64,000 bases of DNA, taken from positions 19,146 through 83,145 of the forward strand of contig DASYQE010000066.1 in the NCBI GenBank assembly GCA_036005805.1, read 5' to 3'. The position numbers and the translations under genes are program-made. The notes beneath the pieces were generated by a model. The model ran no database searches, was not told the origin of the DNA, and saw nothing but the letters and a program-made list of their open reading frames with translations. Positions 57,301 through 64,000 of the stretch are shown one piece after another (the first letter of the stretch is position 1; the number at the start of each line of letters is the position of its first letter). Source of the stretch: DASRAU01 sp036005805 (GTDB lineage Bacteria; Acidobacteriota; Polarisedimenticolia; Gp22-AA2).

Positions 57301-58692
57301 CTAGAGCGGGAGCGTCGCGACGTCTCCGAGCTTCGGGACGTTCGTGGTGAATCCCTTCCCCTGCAGGGTCGCCGCCAGCGCGGCGGCCGCCTCGGGCTCG
57401 CCGTGGGTCAGGTAGATGGTCTTCGGCCGCTCTTTCAGGGCGCCGAGCCAGCGCAGGAGCTCGGCCGCGTCGGCGTGGCCTGAGAAGCCGCACAGATCGG
57501 CGACGGCGGCCTTGACCTGGACCTGCTCACCGTGGATCGAGATCGTCGGCGCGTGATCCTGCAGCATCCGTCCGCGCGTGCCGGCCGCCTGGTAGCCGAC
57601 CAGCGCCACCGTGTTGCGCGGATCCGGCAGGAGCCGCTTCAGGTGGTGCAGGATGCGGCCGCCGGTCAGCATCCCCGACGACGAGATCAGGATGCCGGGT
57701 CCGTGGAACGAGTTGAGGGCTTTCGACTCCTCGACCGTGGCGTGGGTGATGACGTTTCTGGCCGTCAGCTCGCCGAGGTCGGCTTCCTGCTCGGCCGGGT
57801 GCGCGGCGTAGATGCGCGTCGCCTCGACCGCCATCGGGCTGTCGAGGTGGATCGGCAGGTCGGGGATGCGCTTCTGCCGCATGAGCGTGTTGAGGACGTA
57901 GATCACCTGCTGGGCCCGGCCGACCGCGAAGGCCGGGATGACCAGCACGCCGCCGCGCTTCATCGACTCGAGCACGAGCGGCGCCATCTGGTCGTAGAGG
58001 CTTCCCTCCGGGTGCGGCCGGTCGCCGTAGGTCGACTCCATGACGATGGCGTCGGCCGGCGGCGGCGGCTCCGGGTCGGGGTTCAAGGGCACGTCGTAGC
58101 GGCCGAGATCACCCGAGAACAGGACCGTCGTTTCCTTGCCGTGTTCCCGGATGCGCATCTCGACCGTCGCCGAGCCGAGCAGGTGCCCCGCGTTCCTGAA
58201 GCGGACGGCGATGCGATCGGGGAGGTCGGTCCACTCCTCGTACGGGCGGGTCGTGAAGCGCTCGAGGGTGCGCTCGGCGTCGCGCGCATCGAACAGCGGC
58301 AGCGCCGGGGTGTGCTTCGTCAGCCCCTTGCGGTTCAGGAAGGCGGCGTCTTCTTCCTGCAGCTTGGCGGCGTCCATCAGCAGCAGCCGGCACAGCTCGA
58401 AGGTGGCGAGGGTCGAGACGATCGCCCCCTTGAATCCCTGCCGCACCAGCCGCGGCAGCATCCCGGAGTGATCGATGTGCGCGTGCGTCAGGACCACGAA
58501 CGGGATGGCGGCGGCGTCGAACGGGATGGGCTCCCAGTTGCGCTCGCGCAGCTCCTTCGAGCCCTGGAACATGCCGCAGTCGACGAGCACCCGCTCGTCC
58601 CCCGCCCCGCCGCGGGCGCCGTCGCGCGAGGTGACCAGATAACGCGATCCGGTGACGGTGCCGGCGGCTCCGAGGAACGCGATGTCGGCCAT
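57301..58692 (-). CDS. Metallo-beta-lactamase/beta-CASP RNA-processing nuclease
   Basis: 463 aa from MADIAFLGAAGTVTGSRYLV; a longer in-frame start lacks support. Zinc motifs are HAHIDHSG (about 68-75), FSGDLGRYDVPL, and later HGE and HADAAEL. The beta-CASP insert holds VMESTYGDRPHPEG, PAFAVGRAQQVIYVL and the HGPGILISSSGMLTGGRILH signature. This is the YSH1/CPSF73-like group of exonucleases/endonucleases (RNase J/beta-CASP). It is cytoplasmic. It is divergent from the phosphatase gene with 88 bases between. Confidence 0.9.
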   Translation of the reverse strand: MADIAFLGAAGTVTGSRYLVTSRDGARGGAGDERVLVDCGMFQGSKELRERNWEPIPFDAAAIPFVVLTHAHIDHSGMLPRLVRQGFKGAIVSTLATFELCRLLLMDAAKLQEEDAAFLNRKGLTKHTPALPLFDARDAERTLERFTTRPYEEWTDLPDRIAVRFRNAGHLLGSATVEMRIREHGKETTVLFSGDLGRYDVPLNPDPEPPPPADAIVMESTYGDRPHPEGSLYDQMAPLVLESMKRGGVLVIPAFAVGRAQQVIYVLNTLMRQKRIPDLPIHLDSPMAVEATRIYAAHPAEQEADLGELTARNVITHATVEESKALNSFHGPGILISSSGMLTGGRILHHLKRLLPDPRNTVALVGYQAAGTRGRMLQDHAPTISIHGEQVQVKAAVADLCGFSGHADAAELLRWLGALKERPKTIYLTHGEPEAAAALAATLQGKGFTTNVPKLGDVATLPL

Positions 58693-58780
58693 GGCGGAAC
58701 ATCCTAGACGGATGGCGCCCGTCCGGGCAATCATCCCGGTCGCGGCAACCTTCTCCGCGGCTGTTTCGTTGGAGGTCGGC

Positions 58781-60436
58781 ATGAGCGCATCCAGGATGGC
58801 GGCGATGGTCCTTCTGTGCGGCCTCGCCGGGGGCGGCGCCCTGCGCTGCGCCTCGACCGGGCACAGTTCCGCGCGGCCGGCGCTCGTGGTCATGGTCGCG
58901 GTGGATCAGCTCCGGGCCGATCTCCTCGATCGTTACGATGCGGCCTTCGACGGCGGCTTCCGGCGCCTGCGGGAAAAAGGCCTGTGGTTCACCAACACGC
59001 TCGTGGACCACGCCATCACCGTGTCGCACCCGGGGCACGCCACCCTCGCCACCGGGATGCACCCGGGGCACCACGGCATCGTGGATGCCGCCTTCTATGC
59101 CGGGCCTCCAGGCGGGAGGGTCTTCACCGACGCCGTCGACGATCCGGCCGCGCCGATCGTCAACGGCCCGATCGTCAAGGGAAAGCCGGCGCTTTCCGGC
59201 GCCTCGCCGCGGCAGTTCCTCGCCACCACGCTCGCCGAGTGGGTCGCCTCTGCCTCACCCGGCGCGCGGGTCGTCGCGGTCGGCTCGGGCCGCTTCTCCT
59301 CCCTCCTGCACGCCGGCCGGGCGAAAGGAGATGTGTACTGGTACGACGGGGATGCGGGGCGCTACGTCACATCCTCTTACTACCGGGCCGCCGACGCCGA
59401 CTGGGTCGCCCGGTTCAACGCCGAGACGCTTCCCTCCTTCATCAAGGCGGCGGCGACCTGGCAGAACGAGGTCCCCGAGCCGCTGCGGCGCCTCGCCGGC
59501 CCCGACGCGGCGGCGTGGGAGGCCGACCACCAGCACACCACCTTCCCGCATGCCCTGTCCGAGCTCGTCCCGCCGGAGAGGCTGGACGAACCGGCGGTGC
59601 TGGCGCGCTGGTTCTCGACCATGCCGGGGCTCGACCAGTCCACCTTCGCGCTGGCCGCCGCCGGCGTCGACGCGCTGCAGCTCGGCCGGCACGACGCCAC
59701 CGACTACCTCGGCATCGTCGCTTCCCAGGTGGACGACATCGGACACTGGTACGGCCCCTCGAGCCAGGAGCAACTCGATAATCTGCGACGCCTCGATCGC
59801 GCCCTCGGAGACTTCTTCGATCACCTCGACGCCACCGTCGGCGCCAACCGCTGGGTCGTGGCCCTTTCCGCCGACCACGGCATTCCCGACATCCCCGAAG
59901 AGCGGCTGGCCCGCGGCGAAAAGGCCCGCCGCGTCAAGGGCGAGGAGTTCACCCCGGTGCTGGCGAAGGTGCGCGCCGAGCGGACACCGGGCGCCGCGAC
60001 GGACCCGGACACGCTGGCGGAGCGGGTCGCGGCGCTGGTCGAAAAGGCCGACTTCGTCGCCGCCGCCATGACGCCGAAGGACCTCTTCGACGGCCCGGCG
60101 TCGGACGATCTTTACGTGACGCTCTACCGGCACTCGGCGCGGCCCGATCGGATCCCGCGCTACCCCTTCTTCGACTTCGACAGCGGCCGCTCCCTGGTGG
60201 CCGAGTCGGGGGTGTCGGTGCGCCTCGTCGAAGGGGCGATGCCCGACCTCGACCCCGCCGTGCACGGCTCTCCTTATCTCTACGACCGCAGCGTGCCGCT
60301 CGTCTTCATGGGGCCGGGGATCGAGCCGGGCCACAGCACCGAGCCGGCCCGCACCATCGATGTCGCCCCGACCCTGGCCCGTCTCGCCGGCATCCCGGTC
60401 CCCGAGGGTCTCGACGGCCGGCCGCTGCTGCGCTGA
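58781..60436 (+). CDS. PafA-type alkaline phosphatase/phosphodiesterase
   Basis: 551 aa from the ATG behind GGAGGTCGGC. A short signal sequence (about 1-25, atypical Cys at its end) exports it. Metal ligands and nucleophile line up with PafA: Asp42 (VAVDQL), nucleophilic Thr80 in ITVSHPGHAT, Asp318 and His322 in DDIGHWYG, Asp365-His366 in SADHG and His495. It should be a two-zinc monoesterase or phosphodiesterase in the periplasm. Phosphate limitation is a common trigger for such enzymes. The downstream Dam gene is 54 bases away. Confidence 0.92.
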   Translation: MSASRMAAMVLLCGLAGGGALRCASTGHSSARPALVVMVAVDQLRADLLDRYDAAFDGGFRRLREKGLWFTNTLVDHAITVSHPGHATLATGMHPGHHGIVDAAFYAGPPGGRVFTDAVDDPAAPIVNGPIVKGKPALSGASPRQFLATTLAEWVASASPGARVVAVGSGRFSSLLHAGRAKGDVYWYDGDAGRYVTSSYYRAADADWVARFNAETLPSFIKAAATWQNEVPEPLRRLAGPDAAAWEADHQHTTFPHALSELVPPERLDEPAVLARWFSTMPGLDQSTFALAAAGVDALQLGRHDATDYLGIVASQVDDIGHWYGPSSQEQLDNLRRLDRALGDFFDHLDATVGANRWVVALSADHGIPDIPEERLARGEKARRVKGEEFTPVLAKVRAERTPGAATDPDTLAERVAALVEKADFVAAAMTPKDLFDGPASDDLYVTLYRHSARPDRIPRYPFFDFDSGRSLVAESGVSVRLVEGAMPDLDPAVHGSPYLYDRSVPLVFMGPGIEPGHSTEPARTIDVAPTLARLAGIPVPEGLDGRPLLR

Positions 60437-60490
60437 CCCGACCAAAGACGGCGTCCGGTCCGCTCCGTTTCCCCTTATAGTTCGGTGGCG

Positions 60491-61324
60491 ATGTCCACCT
60501 CCGTCTCCCTTCCCGTCGCACGGGGAGGATCCCGCGCCCGGCCGGTGGGCGGGCTCCGCCCGCCGCTGAAGTGGGCGGGAGGGAAGCGCTGGCAGGTACC
60601 GCACCTGCTGCCGTACTGGGAGCCGCATCGCGCCCACCGGCTGGTCGAGCCGTTCTGCGGCGGGCTGGCCGTCTCGCTCGGTCTTGGCCCGCGCAAAGCG
60701 CTCCTCAACGACGTGAACCCGCACCTGGTGAACTTCTACCGCTGGCTGAAGCGCGGATTCAAAACCGACCTCGTGATGAAGAACGACCGGCGCCACTTCG
60801 ACCGGGCGCGCGCCCGCTTCAACCATCTGCTCGCCGGGAACGAGGAGACCTGTGCCGAGGCCGCGGCGCTCTTCTATTACCTGAACCGCACCGGCTACAA
60901 CGGCCTGTGCCGGTTCAACCGCCGCGGCATCTTCAACGTCCCGTTCGGCCGGTACGCGAAGATCACCTACACCAGCGACTTCGGCGCCTACGCCGCCGTG
61001 TTCGCGCGCTGGGAGTTCCGCGTCGGGGATTTCGAGCGGCTGGCGCTCGAGCCGGGCGACTTCGTCTATGCCGACCCGCCGTACGACGTCGAATTCACCA
61101 GTTACTCCAAGGGAGGCTTTTCGTGGGAAGACCAGGTCCGGACCGCGGAATGGCTGGCGAGACACGACGGTCCCGTCATCCTCGTGAACCAGGCGACCGA
61201 TCCGATCCGCCGGCTCTACCGTTCCCTGGGGTACCGGGAGCGGCTGCTGACGGCGCCGCGCATGATCAACAGCACGGGGGATCGCACCCCCGCGGTGGAG
61301 ATCCTCGCGACCCGGAATCTGTAG
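60491..61324 (+). CDS. dam: DNA adenine methylase (Dam/D12 class)
   Basis: 277 aa from ATG; a GTG two codons upstream is possible. The D12 motifs are present: PPLKWAGGKRW, EPFCGGLAVSLGLG (motif I), NDVNPHLVNFYRW, RTGYNGLCRFNRRG and the catalytic DPPY at 195-198. The last is preceded by YA and followed by D, as in Dam/DpnM/MboI-type N6-adenine methylases, most of which recognise GATC. The next gene is a PD-(D/E)XK nuclease, so this may be the protecting half of a restriction-modification pair. TTATAG lies about 10 bases ahead of the ATG. Confidence 0.92.
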   Translation: MSTSVSLPVARGGSRARPVGGLRPPLKWAGGKRWQVPHLLPYWEPHRAHRLVEPFCGGLAVSLGLGPRKALLNDVNPHLVNFYRWLKRGFKTDLVMKNDRRHFDRARARFNHLLAGNEETCAEAAALFYYLNRTGYNGLCRFNRRGIFNVPFGRYAKITYTSDFGAYAAVFARWEFRVGDFERLALEPGDFVYADPPYDVEFTSYSKGGFSWEDQVRTAEWLARHDGPVILVNQATDPIRRLYRSLGYRERLLTAPRMINSTGDRTPAVEILATRNL

Positions 61325-61374
61325 CGAGCCTGCCGGCGCCGCGCGACACCACGACCGGCTCGGTCCTCGAGCAG

Positions 61375-61752
61375 ATGGTCCTGCCGGCGCTGGCGCGCGG
61401 TGGCTACCATTGCCGCACGCAGCAGACCATCGGCCGGCGCCCCGGAGGACGGCCCCACAGGATCGACGCGGTGGCCACGAAAGGAGAACGTCAGTGGCTC
61501 GTCTCGATGAAATGGCAGCAGGTCACCGGCACCGCCGAGCAGAAGGTGCCGTTCGAGGTGATCTGCCTCGCCGACGCGCTGGCCGCGGGCGGCTACGAGG
61601 CGGCGTACCTGGTGCTCGGCGGCCTCGGCTGGACCCTGCGCGAGTTCTACACGAAGGGCGGGCTGAGCGCGCACCTGTCGCGCGCCGCCGCACAGGTGAA
61701 GATCGTCACCCTCGAGGAGTTCGTGGCGCTCGCCAACCGCGGCGCGCTCTGA
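61375..61752 (+). CDS. PD-(D/E)XK nuclease beside the Dam methylase
   Basis: 125 aa from the first ATG; the recognisable family sequence (RDTTTGSVLEQMVLP) begins about 11 residues earlier, so a CTG at 61330 or another non-ATG start is likely. The fold motifs appear as RTQQTIG, RIDAVATKGERQWLVSMKWQ (Asp, then Ser-Met-Lys in place of Glu-x-Lys) and EQKVPFEVICLADAL. Homologous proteins occur next to adenine methylases in other bacteria. It may be the restriction half of a GATC-type system. It is immediately downstream of dam. Confidence 0.72.
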   Translation: MVLPALARGGYHCRTQQTIGRRPGGRPHRIDAVATKGERQWLVSMKWQQVTGTAEQKVPFEVICLADALAAGGYEAAYLVLGGLGWTLREFYTKGGLSAHLSRAAAQVKIVTLEEFVALANRGAL

Positions 61753-61760
61753 ACGAACGC

Positions 61761-62051
61761 CTACTTCAGCCGCACCGTCTGCGACCACGAGCCGGTCTTG
61801 CCGAAGTTGTCCGAGACGATGACGCCGGCCGGGCCGACGACGTAGACGTACTTGCCGTCGCCGCTCGTGGCGACGGCGATGCCGCCGTCCTCCGCGGCGA
61901 TCTGCAGCTTGTCCTTGAAGTTCTCCTGCACCTTCTGCGCCGCGGCCTTTCCGGGAAGGAAGAGCGCGGCGAGCGCGATGGTCGCGGTCAGCGCGACGGC
62001 GACGAGCGTGCGACGTCCCAGACGGATCTCCACCACCGGTCCCTTGTTCAT
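61761..62051 (-). CDS. Small exported membrane-anchored protein
   Basis: 96 aa, GAGGAGGGGCCCG before the ATG. A helix at 14-36 (RTLVAVALTATIALAALFLP) is followed by a mature region with KVQENFKDKLQIAAEDGGIA and VATSGDGKYVYVVGPAGVIV, a single beta-hairpin-rich segment ending SQTVRLK. It could be a signal-anchored periplasmic protein. No family is recognised. It shares its strand with the FKBP gene, which lies upstream of it by 58 bases. Confidence 0.7.
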   Translation of the reverse strand: MNKGPVVEIRLGRRTLVAVALTATIALAALFLPGKAAAQKVQENFKDKLQIAAEDGGIAVATSGDGKYVYVVGPAGVIVSDNFGKTGSWSQTVRLK

Positions 62052-62109
62052 CGGGCCCCTCCTCGGTGATGAAGATTGTTCCGGTTCGGGCGAAGGTCCA
62101 GTCCGCTGG

Positions 62110-62823
62110 CTACTTCACGATCTCCAGCAGCTCGACCTCGAAGACGAGCGTCGCGCCCGGCGGAATGACCGGGGGACGGCCGTTGTCACCGTAGGCGATG
62201 TCGGACGGGCAGACGAGCTTCGCCTTGCCGCCGACCGCCATCTTGCCGACGCCTTCGGTCCAGCACTTGATGACGCCGTTCAGCGGGAAGGTGGCCGGCT
62301 CGTTGCGCTTGTAGGAGGAGTCGAACTCGGTGCCGTCGGTGAGCGTGCCCTTGTAGTGCACCTTCACCTGGTCGGTCGGCTGCGGCGACGGGCCCGTCCC
62401 CTTCTTGGTCTCGAAGTAGATGAGGCCCGAGGGCTGCACCTGCGCGCCCGGCTCCTTGGCCGCGGTCTCGAGGTAGCCCTTGCCCTTCTCCTTGGCGGCG
62501 CCGGCCGCGGCGGTCATGCGCGCCTGGTACATCTCGCGGATCTTCGGGCCGTAGGTGTTGAGATCCACCTTCGGGCTGCCGCCGGTGGCGGCGTCGGCGA
62601 TCCCCTGCTTGACCATCTCCAGCTCGGGGCCGGTGAGCTTGAAGGAGGCGATGTTGTTGCCGAGCGACAGGCCGAGGGCGTAGAGGGTCTTCTCGTCCTC
62701 GGTCTTGGGCTCCGCCGGCTTCGGGGCCGCGCCGCAGGCGCCCAGGCAGCCCACCATCAAGGCCACAGCGAGGGCCGCTCCGCCTCGCGTAAAGCTTCCG
62801 GTCCAGCGTGTCGCTCGGTTCAT
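62110..62823 (-). CDS. FKBP-type peptidyl-prolyl isomerase lipoprotein
   Basis: 237 aa from the ATG behind GAGGAGACTGC. A signal peptide ends in CLGAC, a lipobox. An N-terminal dimerisation domain (DEKTLYALGLSLGNNIASF, KIREMYQARM) matches FkpA/FklB. The C-terminal FKBP domain has KVHYKGTLTDGTEFDSSYKR, FPLNGVIKCWTEGVGKMAVG and IPPGATLVFEVELLEIV, with the aromatic pocket residues present. A Cys replaces the usual Gly/Pro near VIKCW, and a second lies in KLVCPSD. It folds envelope proteins in the periplasm. It is divergent from the GlxA-type regulator. Confidence 0.92.
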   Translation of the reverse strand: MNRATRWTGSFTRGGAALAVALMVGCLGACGAAPKPAEPKTEDEKTLYALGLSLGNNIASFKLTGPELEMVKQGIADAATGGSPKVDLNTYGPKIREMYQARMTAAAGAAKEKGKGYLETAAKEPGAQVQPSGLIYFETKKGTGPSPQPTDQVKVHYKGTLTDGTEFDSSYKRNEPATFPLNGVIKCWTEGVGKMAVGGKAKLVCPSDIAYGDNGRPPVIPPGATLVFEVELLEIVK

Positions 62824-62955
62824 GCAGTCTCCTCGGTTCATGGTGAGATGCGGGAGAGGACAGCGTACCTTACACCGAAAAGGCCCCCGTCCGAGCGGCT
62901 GGACGCGACCCGGACCGGGAACACCGATCGCCCCTCTGGCCGAAAAGGTGGGAAC

Positions 62956-62973
62956 GTTGGCATTGTCACCAAC
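62956..62973. promoter_or_regulatory. Short inverted repeat between FKBP and GlxA-type genes
   Basis: GTTGG (62956-62960) and CCAAC (62969-62973) flank an 8-base spacer in the divergent promoter region, 26 bases from the regulator start. It could be an operator for the adjacent AraC-family protein. Only a short repeat is seen. Confidence 0.3.
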
Positions 62974-62998
62974 GCCCGGGCGCGGCACACTTCCCGCC

Positions 62999-64000
62999 AT
63001 GCCGACCTCGTCCCCACGCGCCCACGCCGCGACCCGCGCGGTCGCCATGCTCGCCTACCCGGACGCGCAGATCCTCGACGTCGTCGGGCCGCTCGAGGTC
63101 TTCTCGCGCACCAGCCGGTGGCTCCGGGACCACGGGCGCAAGGGTCCCGACGCCTACTCGGTCGAGATCCTCGGGCTGAAGCCGGGGCCCTTCCGCGTGT
63201 CATCGGGGCTGCGCCTGTACGCCGCGCGCGGGTTCGCCTCGGTGCGCGGCGGCCTCGACACCCTGATGGTCGCCGGCGGCATCGGCACCACGGCGGCCTT
63301 GCAGAACCGGGCGCTGCTGCGCTGGGTGCGGGGGCAGACGGGGAAGGTGCGCCGCATCGCCTCCATCTGCACCGGTGCCTTCGTGCTGGCCGAGGCGGGA
63401 CTTCTCAAGGGCCGGCGCGCCACGACGCACTGGGGGTACTGCGGCCGCCTCGGCGAAAAGTACCCGGAGATCGAGGTGGAACCCGACGCCCTGTTCGTGC
63501 GCGAGGGCTCCATCGCCACCTCCGCCGGCGTCACCGCCGGGATGGACCTGGCGCTGGCCCTCGTCGAGGAGGACCACGGCCGCGACGTCGCCCTGCAGGT
63601 GGCGCGCGAGCTGGTCATGTTCCTGCGCCGTCCCGGCGGCCAGTCGCAGTTCAGCGCGCAGCTCCAGGTGCAGATGGCGGGCAAGGAGCCGATCCGCGAC
63701 CTGCAGGCCTACATCCTCGAGCACCCGGAGGCCGACCTGTCGGTGCCGGCGCTGGCGCGGCGCGTGGCCATGAGCCCGCGCAACTTCGCCCGCGTCTTCA
63801 CCCGCGAGGTCGGCGCCACCCCGGCCCGCTTCATCGCCAAAACCCGCGTCGAGACGGCCCGCCGGCTGCTCGAGGACGGCCCGGCCGACCTCAAGACGGT
63901 CTGCGCCAAAAGCGGCCTCGGCTCCCCCGAGGTGCTGCGCCGCACCTTCCAGCGGGTGCTCGGCATTCCACCCAGCCGTTATCGCGAGCGCTTCAGCGCC
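62999..64000 (+). CDS. GlxA-family transcription regulator, truncated at the right edge
   Basis: At least 334 codons with no stop inside the window. The N-terminal DJ-1/PfpI-like domain (residues about 14-205) contains VAMLAYPDAQILDVVGPLEV, the catalytic-elbow-like ICTGAFVLAEAGLL and TSAGVTAGMDLALALVEE. The C-terminal AraC HTH (about 230-330) has LARRVAMSPRNFARVFTREV and GLGSPEVLRRTFQRVLGIPP. These proteins regulate metabolism of carnitine, arginine or similar compounds, and the PfpI-like domain binds effectors. It is divergent from FKBP and nearly complete. Confidence 0.9.
   Translation, partial: MPTSSPRAHAATRAVAMLAYPDAQILDVVGPLEVFSRTSRWLRDHGRKGPDAYSVEILGLKPGPFRVSSGLRLYAARGFASVRGGLDTLMVAGGIGTTAALQNRALLRWVRGQTGKVRRIASICTGAFVLAEAGLLKGRRATTHWGYCGRLGEKYPEIEVEPDALFVREGSIATSAGVTAGMDLALALVEEDHGRDVALQVARELVMFLRRPGGQSQFSAQLQVQMAGKEPIRDLQAYILEHPEADLSVPALARRVAMSPRNFARVFTREVGATPARFIAKTRVETARRLLEDGPADLKTVCAKSGLGSPEVLRRTFQRVLGIPPSRYRERFSA

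Noticed and set aside
60475..60481. TTATAG/TATAGT as a promoter making a leaderless dam transcript
   Set aside because: No -35 element is found at a reasonable spacing, so it is only noted.
1..64000. CRISPR arrays, tRNA or rRNA genes, insertion sequences
   Set aside because: No regularly spaced repeats, RNA gene signatures or transposase features were seen on either strand.

Overview
The window comes from a high-GC (roughly two thirds G+C), densely packed Gram-negative genome. Outer-membrane beta-barrels, a Wza-type export lipoprotein, an OmpA protein, several lipoproteins and a class A penicillin-binding protein all point to a diderm envelope. No rRNA, tRNA, CRISPR array, insertion sequence or prophage is visible. 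The gene mix would fit an uncultured Acidobacteriota or deltaproteobacterial-type lineage, but nothing here fixes the taxonomy.

Region by region. (1) 1-4.4 kb: the 3' part of a DegT/AHBA-type aminotransferase, then a leftward group (methyltransferase, secreted parallel beta-helix protein, small 'WIDHRKAV' protein) joined by 4-bp start/stop overlaps. (2) 4.6-9.2 kb: rightward envelope and stress genes (PRC-barrel, a 27-aa membrane peptide, a secreted protein, OmpA/peptidoglycan-binding protein, PBP1-type transglycosylase/transpeptidase). (3) 9.2-12.9 kb: a leftward CheB-CheR-PAS-histidine kinase fusion. (4) 13.1-37.8 kb: a long rightward exopolysaccharide locus: NusG-like antiterminator, Wzz co-polymerase, tyrosine-kinase-like ATPase, polyisoprenyl-phosphate sugar transferase, Wzy polymerase, Wzx flippase, several glycosyltransferases, deacetylase, GNAT/FemAB-like acyltransferase, two AsnB-type amidotransferases, and a heparinase-like lyase. 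It also contains an M48 protease, tiny membrane proteins, a di-haem cytochrome c, a lipoprotein and a BNR-repeat protein. (5) 37.8-44.7 kb: a leftward secreted LamG protein with a near-consensus sigma-54 promoter, then a NarL/LuxR response regulator, a beta-barrel outer-membrane protein, an AMIN-Wza export lipoprotein and a second FemAB-like protein. Region 5 therefore supplies the export half missing from region 4. (6) 44.7-49.8 kb: superoxide dismutase, then a GNAT-kaiC-kaiB-kaiB-histidine kinase operon with almost every junction overlapped. (7) 49.8-54.0 kb: GGDEF-EAL protein, bacterioferritin-like protein, four-BON-domain protein and YtxH protein. (8) 54.2-64 kb: AsmA-like protein, small secreted proteins, an outer-membrane barrel, a beta-CASP nuclease, a PafA-type phosphatase, a Dam-type methylase with a PD-(D/E)XK nuclease, an FKBP isomerase and a GlxA-type regulator that runs off the right edge.

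How the parts may work together (inference). The EPS genes form a complete Wzx/Wzy pathway: initiation by the sugar transferase, chain building by GT2/GT4 enzymes, modification by deacetylase/amidotransferase/acyltransferase, flipping by Wzx, polymerisation by Wzy under Wzz and kinase control, export through the Wza-like lipoprotein and beta-barrel, and trimming by the lyase. Two orphan-looking HisKA_3-type kinases (CheB-CheR-kinase and Kai-linked kinase) and a NarL-type regulator lie within 40 kb. The most unusual module is the kaiC-kaiB-kaiB-kinase operon, which has no kaiA and carries a Ser-Ser phosphosite at positions 431/432 of KaiC.
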